Shown here: positions 58,407 to 64,000 of the stretch, in pieces
How the letters are laid out: every line of letters starts with the position of its first letter
How positions within the stretch are numbered: position 1 is the first letter of the stretch
From: Frigoribacterium sp. PhB24
GTDB lineage: Bacteria; Actinomycetota; Actinomycetes; Actinomycetales; Microbacteriaceae
Length of the DNA stretch: 64,000 nucleotides
Direction: 5' to 3'
Assembly (NCBI RefSeq): GCF_003755185.1
Contig: NZ_RKIC01000014.1
Location: 124,001-188,000, forward strand
Translations under genes and position numbers: made by a program
The notes under the pieces: generated by a model
Told to the model about the DNA's origin: nothing
Databases searched by the model: none
Seen by the model: the letters and a program-made list of their open reading frames with translations, nothing else

Positions 58407-59426
58407 ATGATGTCAACCTTCATTCGACAGAAGCGATCGGCGCGGGCGGGCGTTGTTGCCCTCACCGCGGCGCTCTGCGCCGTCGGCACACTGCTCATTG
58501 CAGGCCCCGCACACGCCGACACACCAACAACCGACGATGACAGCATCCTGCAGACCATCGCTGCCGTCGCACCCGACGCGCTCCAGAACATCGAACCCGT
58601 CTCCAGCAGTGAGGTCCAGGTGCCGGACGACCCAACCAGCCTGATCAGCGTTCCCGTCGACACCCCCGCCTCCCTAGCAGGGGCCGTCCAGATCGGGGTC
58701 CCCTTCGCCGACGACGCGGACACCGCCGACACGGCCGCGCCCGGCGTGCAGGTGTACGACAATAACAACGACTCCGCGACCGTCCCCATCACCCACGACG
58801 ACGGCTCCGTGCAGATCCTCACAGTCATCGACACCGCCGACGCCCCCACCCGGTACGACTACTCCCTCACGGTGCCCACTGGCGCATCCGCGGAACATGC
58901 CGACGGAGCCGTCATCATCACCGACGTTGCAACCCAGGATTTCATCGCTGGGATCGCACCCGCCTGGGCCAAAGACGCCACCGGAGCTCCCGTGCCCACC
59001 CACTACGAGCTCCACGGCACCACCCTCAGCCAAGTCATCGAGCACACCCCCGCCACCGCGTTCCCCGTCACCGCAGATCCGTGGATCGGGACGAACCTGT
59101 TCAGCAGCATCCGCACCAGCAGCGAGCGAGGCCAGCCCCGGTATCTTCTTACGAGAAGCGCGTGGGGGGTCGCCGTCAGCACTGGCTTGGCCCAGGGCGG
59201 CGGGATCGCTGGCACTGCCGCTGGACAGCAGATCATGCTGGGTGCCGGATGGGCAGAAGCGACCTCCCGGAACAGTGGGCTTAAGAGCAAGGCGTCACTG
59301 CACCAGCAGTACGATTGTCACGTTTTCTACGCTTTCGCCAAGCCCGACTCCTGGAACCTTGAGAAGTTCCGCCCCAACAACAGCGGCTGGGGACGCAACC
59401 CCCTGACCCATAAGTGCAACTGGTAG
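58407..59426 (+). CDS. Secreted protein, DUF2599-like
   Basis: 339 aa. Signal peptide to about residue 38 (GVVALTAALCAVGTLLIAGP ... AHA-D). Thr/Asp/Ala-rich middle. The C-terminal ~110 residues (TADPWIGTNLFSSI; YDCHVFYAFAKPDSWNLEKF; NNSGWGRNPLTHKCNW) match the DUF2599 pattern with conserved Trp and two Cys. Two in-frame ATGs at 58407 and 58410 follow GAGGAG. Function of the family is unknown. AT-richer codons than the flanking genome suggest transfer. Confidence 0.8.
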   Translation: MMSTFIRQKRSARAGVVALTAALCAVGTLLIAGPAHADTPTTDDDSILQTIAAVAPDALQNIEPVSSSEVQVPDDPTSLISVPVDTPASLAGAVQIGVPFADDADTADTAAPGVQVYDNNNDSATVPITHDDGSVQILTVIDTADAPTRYDYSLTVPTGASAEHADGAVIITDVATQDFIAGIAPAWAKDATGAPVPTHYELHGTTLSQVIEHTPATAFPVTADPWIGTNLFSSIRTSSERGQPRYLLTRSAWGVAVSTGLAQGGGIAGTAAGQQIMLGAGWAEATSRNSGLKSKASLHQQYDCHVFYAFAKPDSWNLEKFRPNNSGWGRNPLTHKCNW

Positions 59427-59434
59427 AAGCCACG

Positions 59435-59701
59435 ATGATCACGCCTTGCAAGACTGCAGCCATCGCCATCCTCACATCATCACTGGCGTTGTTGGTCAGC
59501 TTCGCTGCCCTCCTTTACCAGGGCGGCATCATCGCGGATGAAACCGGCGGTGTCGGGCACCTCTACCCCGTCGAACAAGCCATCGGCTGGGTCGGAACAA
59601 TTGGGACGATCACCGCTATCGCGCTGTTCGTCATCGACACCATCCGCCATTCACGCCGCACTCAGCAGCATCGCGTCCAGCCACCCACCGGCAGTGCATA
59701 G
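59435..59701 (+). CDS. Two-span membrane protein, 88 aa, partner of DUF2599 gene
   Basis: Starts 8 bp after the DUF2599-like stop: MITPCKTAAIAILTSSLALL, then a short loop (GGIIADETGGVGHLYPVEQA) and a second helix (AIGWVGTIGTITAIALFVID), basic tail. No family recognised. The close spacing after a secreted protein fits a toxin-immunity or export-partner pair, but that is inference. Confidence 0.65.
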   Translation: MITPCKTAAIAILTSSLALLVSFAALLYQGGIIADETGGVGHLYPVEQAIGWVGTIGTITAIALFVIDTIRHSRRTQQHRVQPPTGSA

Positions 59702-59977
59702 GTCGCAATCGACGATTATGTAGCGGCAGGGAGGCAGCACGCCCATGGGCACCCTGATAGAGGGGACCAGCCCGTTCGACACAGACCGGCCCCCAGGGCG
59801 CCATTCTGCGCCGCGGCGGACTAGGGCAGGCGGGCACGGATGCGTCAGGTCACTTCTGGTTCACTGACGGCGACGCACCTCGAATCACGACGCCCCCCAC
59901 TGCTCCACGTTCTTCTTAGCAGTGACGCTCGAGCGCGGCGTGGCCACGAAGAGCTGGGGCTAAGAGAAAGACACATC
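59702..59977. other. Intergenic stretch inside accessory segment
   Basis: 276 bp. An ORF of 40 codons at 59745-59867 (MGTLIEGTSPFDTDRPP...) has a weak GGGAGG leader and is not called. Otherwise nothing recognisable. Confidence 0.4.
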
Positions 59978-60103
59978 ATGGACATGTTCTGGTGGAACGT
60001 CGTCGGGATCGGAGCACCCGTGCTCGTCATCGGTGCCATCACCGCGACCGTTCTCGGACTCCGTTCCTACAACAGACGACACACGCACCACTCCGACCTG
60101 TAG
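59978..60103 (+). CDS. Small membrane protein, 41 aa
   Basis: ATG at 59978 after AAGAGAAAG. MDMFWWNVVGIGAPVLVIGA and AITATVLGLRSYNRRHTHHS: one helix and a basic His-rich tail. Its end overlaps the remnant of the dehydrogenase gene on the other strand. Not recognised. Confidence 0.55.
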   Translation: MDMFWWNVVGIGAPVLVIGAITATVLGLRSYNRRHTHHSDL

Positions 60104-60566
60104 CCCAAGGAGCCTGATGCCTCGTCCTCTCCGGACGCACGGCGTCGAGCAGGGCGCCGTCGCCGGCGGCCAGCATGACGAGCTTCCCGGTCGCGGCCGG
60201 TTTCTTCGTGCCGAGCATCATCGCCTCGACGAGCCGGAGCCCGTGCTCGTCGGCCGTCCGGACGACTCGGGCCGTGTCGGCCTCACCGATGGTGCTGGCC
60301 TGCACCCAGACGGCGTCGGGGCCCGTGGCGTCGGCCGCGTAGTCCAAGACCTCGAGCACGGCGTCGCCGTCGAACAGCACGGTCACGACGACGTCGGCGC
60401 CCGCGACCGCTTGCCGCGCGGTGTCGACCACCACGGCGCCGGCGCCGGCGAGCGGTTCGGCCTTCGACCTCGTGCGGTTCCAGACCGTGACGTCGAACCC
60501 CTCACGCAGCAGTGTCCCCGCCACACCCTGACCCATGATGCCCGTCCCGAGCACTGCGACCTTCAT
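60039..60566 (-). pseudogene. Truncated NAD-binding 3-hydroxyisobutyrate-type dehydrogenase
   Basis: Begins MKVAVLGTGIMGQGVAGTLL, the Rossmann loop of beta-hydroxyacid dehydrogenases, and reads normally through ASTIGEADTARVV and MMLGTKKPAATGKLVMLAAG to LLDAVRP (about residue 145). After about 60130 the product is unrelated (ERTRHQAPW...) and stops at 60039. The C-terminal catalytic helix domain is missing, so the gene is broken where the accessory segment begins. Confidence 0.85.
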
Positions 60567-60646
60567 GGTCCCGACGCTACGCCCGGGGCGGTCGAGCAGC
60601 CCGGCCCGTGGACCAGCCCGGCAGGTCGCTCAGCCGACGACTCGAC

Positions 60647-61396
60647 TCAGTCGAGCGGGTCGGGCCCCAGGGGGTCGGGTCGCATCGCCCGACGCATCCG
60701 CGCGACGACCGAGGGGGCGGGCGGATCGTTGTACGAGCCTGCCTCGACCTGCCCGCTGAGCCGCTGGATCGCGGCCATGACCTCGTCGGTCGCGTGACGG
60801 CGAGCGCGACCCGACTTCGCCTCGCCGTGGCGGGAGAGGTCGATCGGCTCGCCGAACTCGACGGTGAACCTCCGGAGGCGCGGGAGGCGCGAGCCCACCG
60901 GCTGCAGCTCCTGGGTCCCCGTCAGGGCCACCGGCACGACCGGCGCTCCGCTCGTCAGAGCGAGCCAGGCGACTCCGGTCCGCCCCCGGTACAGCCGACC
61001 GTCGAGCGAGCGCGTCCCCTCGGGGTAGATCGCGAACGCGTCCCCGGCGGTGAGCTTGCCGAGCCCGAGGTCGAGGGCGTGCTGGGCGGCGGACCCGGCG
61101 CCGCGCTCGACGCCGATCGCACCGATGCCGGTGAAGAACGCGCGCGACGCCCTGCCCGTGACGCCCGTCCCGGTGAAGTACGCGTTCTTCGCCAGGAACG
61201 AGACCCGACGGGGTGCCATCAGGGTGATCACGACGCTGTCCATGAACGAGAGGTGGTTGCTGGCCAGGATGACCGCACCGCGCCGCGGGACGTTGCGTCG
61301 ACCGATCACCCGGGGACGCCAGACCACGCGCACGAGGGGTGACAGGACCGAACGGCTGAGGGTTGTGAGCACGTTCCACTGTGCCCGACGGCACAT
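60647..61396 (-). CDS. 1-acyl-sn-glycerol-3-phosphate acyltransferase (PlsC family)
   Basis: 249 aa. ASNHLSFMDSVVI contains the NHxxxxD catalytic motif, and AIYPEGTRSLDGRLYRGRTG the EGTRS acceptor-site motif. Transfers an acyl chain in phospholipid synthesis; acyl donor and acceptor are not determined. Convergent-free: the dehydrogenase remnant lies downstream. Confidence 0.92.
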   Translation of the reverse strand: MCRRAQWNVLTTLSRSVLSPLVRVVWRPRVIGRRNVPRRGAVILASNHLSFMDSVVITLMAPRRVSFLAKNAYFTGTGVTGRASRAFFTGIGAIGVERGAGSAAQHALDLGLGKLTAGDAFAIYPEGTRSLDGRLYRGRTGVAWLALTSGAPVVPVALTGTQELQPVGSRLPRLRRFTVEFGEPIDLSRHGEAKSGRARRHATDEVMAAIQRLSGQVEAGSYNDPPAPSVVARMRRAMRPDPLGPDPLD

Positions 61397-61680
61397 TCCC
61401 CGGGGGGCATGGCTCGCCCGGCGACCTCACCCGGGTCTCGTCGACACCCACCCGCACCACCCGATTCGGGGAACAGCGGATGTCCCCCTCGTGGCGGATT
61501 GCCGCGGACCGTCGCGAGCCCTATCGTCGGAGTCCGACAGAAACAGGACGCCCGTCCGGTTCACGATCCCCCGACCGAGACCTCGTCGAGGGTACGGCCC
61601 GACACGCGGAACGGACGTCGCGAGGCCACGTCGGCCCAGCCCACCCATGACGGCGACCCCGACGACAGGAGAGGAACGCC

Positions 61681-62154
61681 GTGGAGGACGAGACCGTGAC
61701 CGGCCGCGCGTCGCGCCTACCGATCGTCTTCAGCGGAGCCGCGTTGATCTACACCTACTTCACCGTCGCCAGCATCGTCGGCGCCGGCACCTCGGTCGGC
61801 GTCGGTCTCACCGCGACCGTCGTGGCGACCGGCCTGTACGTGCTGTCGGCGATCGTCTGGCTCGCGCTCGTCGTCGTGGCCGTCTCGTCGGTCCGCCGGA
61901 CGCGACGAGGCGCTGCCCTCGACCAGACGAGCATGCGCGTCATCGGTCTGGCCCCTCCGGCGGGCGGTGCCGTCTTGCTCGCCGCGGCCTACGTCGCCCG
62001 CATGAACGGGCAGCCGTTCCTCGGTGGGTTCGAGGCCATGGTGATCACGACGATCGCGCTGGTCGTCCTGTCGCAGGCCTTCCCGGCGCTCGGCTTCGGC
62101 CCGGCAGCCCCGGGTCAGCGCCAGTCCTCGGGAGGCGGCGGCGCGTCGTCGTAA
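61681..62154 (+). CDS. Four-helix membrane protein, 157 aa
   Basis: GTG start at 61681 after GACAGGAGAGGAA. Helices at about 14-34, 40-70, 88-108 and 115-135; the end is Gly/Ser-rich ([12 protein letters not shown]). The last 40 bp overlap the recQ 3' end on the other strand. No family is recognised. Confidence 0.75.
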   Translation: MEDETVTGRASRLPIVFSGAALIYTYFTVASIVGAGTSVGVGLTATVVATGLYVLSAIVWLALVVVAVSSVRRTRRGAALDQTSMRVIGLAPPAGGAVLLAAAYVARMNGQPFLGGFEAMVITTIALVVLSQAFPALGFGPAAPGQRQSSGGGGASS

Positions 62155-64000
62155 GGGTCGAACGGGGCGTCGGACGGCAGGTCGTAGAGATCGTCGGAGG
62201 GCACCTCGGGGATCTCGTCGACCGCGGGCGGAGCGGCGGATCGAGCACGACGAGCCGCTGCCGGGGCGACACCGGCCGTCCGGGCCGCGCGTGCCGCCGT
62301 CGGGCTGGCCGGGCGGGCCGCGGTGTCGCCCCCGTCGGCCGGTGACTTCGCCGCGTCCGGACCGGCGGCCGCCGCGTCGGCCGGAGCCGTGCCGCCCACG
62401 ACGGCGAGCACCTGCTGACCGTACGTGTCGAGCTTCTTCTGACCGATGCCGCTGATGCCCGCGAGGTCGTCGAGCGAGGTGGGACGCGTGGACGCGATGC
62501 CGCGCAGGGTGACGTCGCCGAAGACGACGTAGGCCGGGACGCCCTGCGCTCGGGCGACACCCGCACGCCACTCGCGCAGGGTCTCGAACAAGGCGGCGTC
62601 GTCGCCCGTCAGCTCGGCGGCACCTCGCGACGAGCCGCGGCCCGACGAACCCGGCCCGCCCCGCAGGCGGGCGGAGCGCACCGGACGTTCGGGCTCGCGC
62701 CGCAGCCGGACGGTGCGGCTGCCCGAGAGCACCTCGCCCGCCGCGTCGGTGAGCAGCAGCGTGCCGTACCCGTCGGGTGAGACCGCCAACAGCCCCTGGG
62801 CGAGCAGCTGCCGCACGACGCCCCGCCACTCGACGTCGCCGAACTCGGTGCCGATGCCGAAGGTCGACAACTGTTCGTGGCGGTTCTGGACGATCTTGGG
62901 GGTGGACTTGCCGGTCAGGATGTCGACGATCTGCCCCGCGCCGAACTGCTGGTTGCGCTCGCGCTTGAGCCGGACGACGGTCGACAGCAGCTTCTGCGCC
63001 GCCACCGTGCCGTCGATCGATTCGGGCGGAGTGAGGCAGGTGTCGCAGTTGCCGCAGGCGGTGCTCGCCTGCCCGAAGTAGCCGAGCAGCTGCACGCGAC
63101 GGCATTCGACGGTCTCGCAGAGCGCGAGCATCGCGTCGAGGTGGGCACCGAGCTTGCGGCGGTGTTCGGCGTCACCCTCGGACTGGTCGATCATGCGCCG
63201 CTGCTGCACGACGTCTTGCAGCCCGTAGGCCAGCCACGCCGTCGAGGGCAGACCGTCACGCCCGGCACGCCCGGTCTCTTGGTAGTAGCCCTCGACCGAC
63301 TTGGGCAGGTCGAGGTGGGCGACGAAACGGACGTCGGGCTTGTCGATACCCATGCCGAACGCGATGGTGGCCACCATGACGATGCCCTCGTCACGGAGGA
63401 ACCGCGCCTGGTTGCGCGCGCGGGTCTGCGCGTCGAGACCCGCGTGGTACGGCAGGGCCGGGATGCCCTGCTTGACCAGGAACTCGGCCGTGCTCTCGAC
63501 CGACTTGCGCGACAGGCAGTAGACGATGCCCGCGTCCCCGTCGTGCTCGGTGCGGATGAACCGCAGCAGCTGCTGCTGCGGGCCGTCTTTCGCCTCGATG
63601 CGGTACTGGATGTTCGGCCGGTCGAAGTCGGCGACGAAGTGCTTCGCGTCGTCGAGCTCGAGGCGCCGCGAGATCTCGCGATGAGTGGTCTCGGTGGCCG
63701 TCGCCGTGAGCGCGATGCGCGGCACGTCGGGCCAGCGCTCGTGCAGGACCGACAGCTCGAGGTAGTCAGGGCGGAAGTCGTGACCCCACTGGGCCACGCA
63801 GTGCGCCTCGTCGATGGCGAACAACGAGACGTGACCCCGGTCGAGCAACGACTTGGTGGACTCGAGCTTGAGCCGCTCGGGCGCGAGGTAGAGCATGTCG
63901 AGTTCGCCCGCCACGAACGCCTGCTCGACCGCACGACGACGGTCGGCGTCTTGTGTCGAGTTCAGGAACGCCGCGCGCACGCCGACGGCCTCGAGGGCGT
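62115..64000 (-). CDS. recQ: RecQ-family DNA helicase (N-terminus beyond edge)
   Basis: About 628 residues of the C-terminal part. DEAH box [14 protein letters not shown], helicase motif [22 protein letters not shown] (motif VI). Zinc cysteines [13 protein letters not shown] in the RQC region, then a winged-helix and an HRDC domain ([38 protein letters not shown]). Unwinds DNA 3'-5' in repair. A Ser/Gly/Arg-rich linker precedes the HRDC domain and a Pro/Ala/Asp-rich tail ends the protein. Walker A lies outside the window. Confidence 0.95.
   Translation of the reverse strand, partial: ALEAVGVRAAFLNSTQDADRRRAVEQAFVAGELDMLYLAPERLKLESTKSLLDRGHVSLFAIDEAHCVAQWGHDFRPDYLELSVLHERWPDVPRIALTATATETTHREISRRLELDDAKHFVADFDRPNIQYRIEAKDGPQQQLLRFIRTEHDGDAGIVYCLSRKSVESTAEFLVKQGIPALPYHAGLDAQTRARNQARFLRDEGIVMVATIAFGMGIDKPDVRFVAHLDLPKSVEGYYQETGRAGRDGLPSTAWLAYGLQDVVQQRRMIDQSEGDAEHRRKLGAHLDAMLALCETVECRRVQLLGYFGQASTACGNCDTCLTPPESIDGTVAAQKLLSTVVRLKRERNQQFGAGQIVDILTGKSTPKIVQNRHEQLSTFGIGTEFGDVEWRGVVRQLLAQGLLAVSPDGYGTLLLTDAAGEVLSGSRTVRLRREPERPVRSARLRGGPGSSGRGSSRGAAELTGDDAALFETLREWRAGVARAQGVPAYVVFGDVTLRGIASTRPTSLDDLAGISGIGQKKLDTYGQQVLAVVGGTAPADAAAAGPDAAKSPADGGDTAARPASPTAARAARTAGVAPAAARRARSAAPPAVDEIPEVPSDDLYDLPSDAPFDPYDDAPPPPEDWR

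Noticed and set aside
59745-59867. 40-codon open frame in the accessory segment
   Set aside because: Leader spacing is poor and the product has no recognisable feature.

Overview
The window is chromosomal DNA of a high-GC actinobacterium. Gene content and protein style (kdpFABC-D, serS beside a tRNA-Ser gene, LCP and VanY cell-wall proteins, GH6 and GH114 secreted hydrolases, an actinobacterial PEPC, pgsA, recQ) point to the family Microbacteriaceae (Curtobacterium/Frigoribacterium-like). The genus is inference only. Most of the window is dense, conserved-looking coding sequence. Lower-GC accessory segments lie at about 46.7-48.7 kb and 58.2-60.1 kb.

Layout. 1-5.9 kb: Kdp potassium-uptake operon on the minus strand (unnamed small ORF, kdpF, kdpA, kdpB, kdpC, kdpD partial), divergent from a TetR gene. 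7.1-10.5 kb: three overlapping minus-strand genes (acyl-CoA dehydrogenase-like, PIG-L deacetylase/methyltransferase fusion, GT2), probably one uncharacterised pathway. 10.5-19.4 kb: two tRNA-Ser genes, LCP protein, GH6 cellulase, HAD phosphatase plus serS, lipid kinase, pheA. 19.4-28.7 kb: pgm, VanY-type carboxypeptidase, DHA2 exporter, MarR, orphan DNA methyltransferase, GNAT, lipoate-protein ligase, alpha/beta hydrolase. 28.8-32.0 kb: two-component system with an Asp-rich PepSY protein. 32.2-38.0 kb: SDR, VOC protein, two efflux MFS genes around a MarR gene, YdcF-like protein. 38.1-45.6 kb: repeat-bearing hypotheticals, GH114 lipoprotein, the ATP-grasp / alpha-E / transglutaminase operon (ATP-grasp gene frameshifted), two small membrane proteins. 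45.7-48.7 kb: tandem repeats, APH-like kinase, VbhA-Fic toxin-antitoxin pair, low-GC pentapeptide-repeat protein. 48.8-58.0 kb: ppc, Gfo/Idh oxidoreductase with a LacI regulator, SDR, pgsA, HhH protein, ene-reductase. 58.2-60.1 kb: accessory segment with a secreted DUF2599-like protein and small membrane proteins, abutting a truncated dehydrogenase gene. 60.6-64 kb: plsC-like acyltransferase, membrane protein, recQ (partial).

The most striking non-coding signal is a set of dispersed short elements. A 14-mer read as GACCCGCGCCTCCT on the sense strand sits at or just after stop codons in a conserved orientation; it contains CCTCCT, the anti-Shine-Dalgarno sequence. Long near-perfect hairpins with 19-27 bp arms lie between genes and fall into at least two multi-copy families. 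A 58-nt palindromic element occurs twice. A composite repeat is shared between 45.7 kb and 55.3 kb. Copies of the short motif have also entered coding regions. No CRISPR array, insertion sequence or rRNA was seen.
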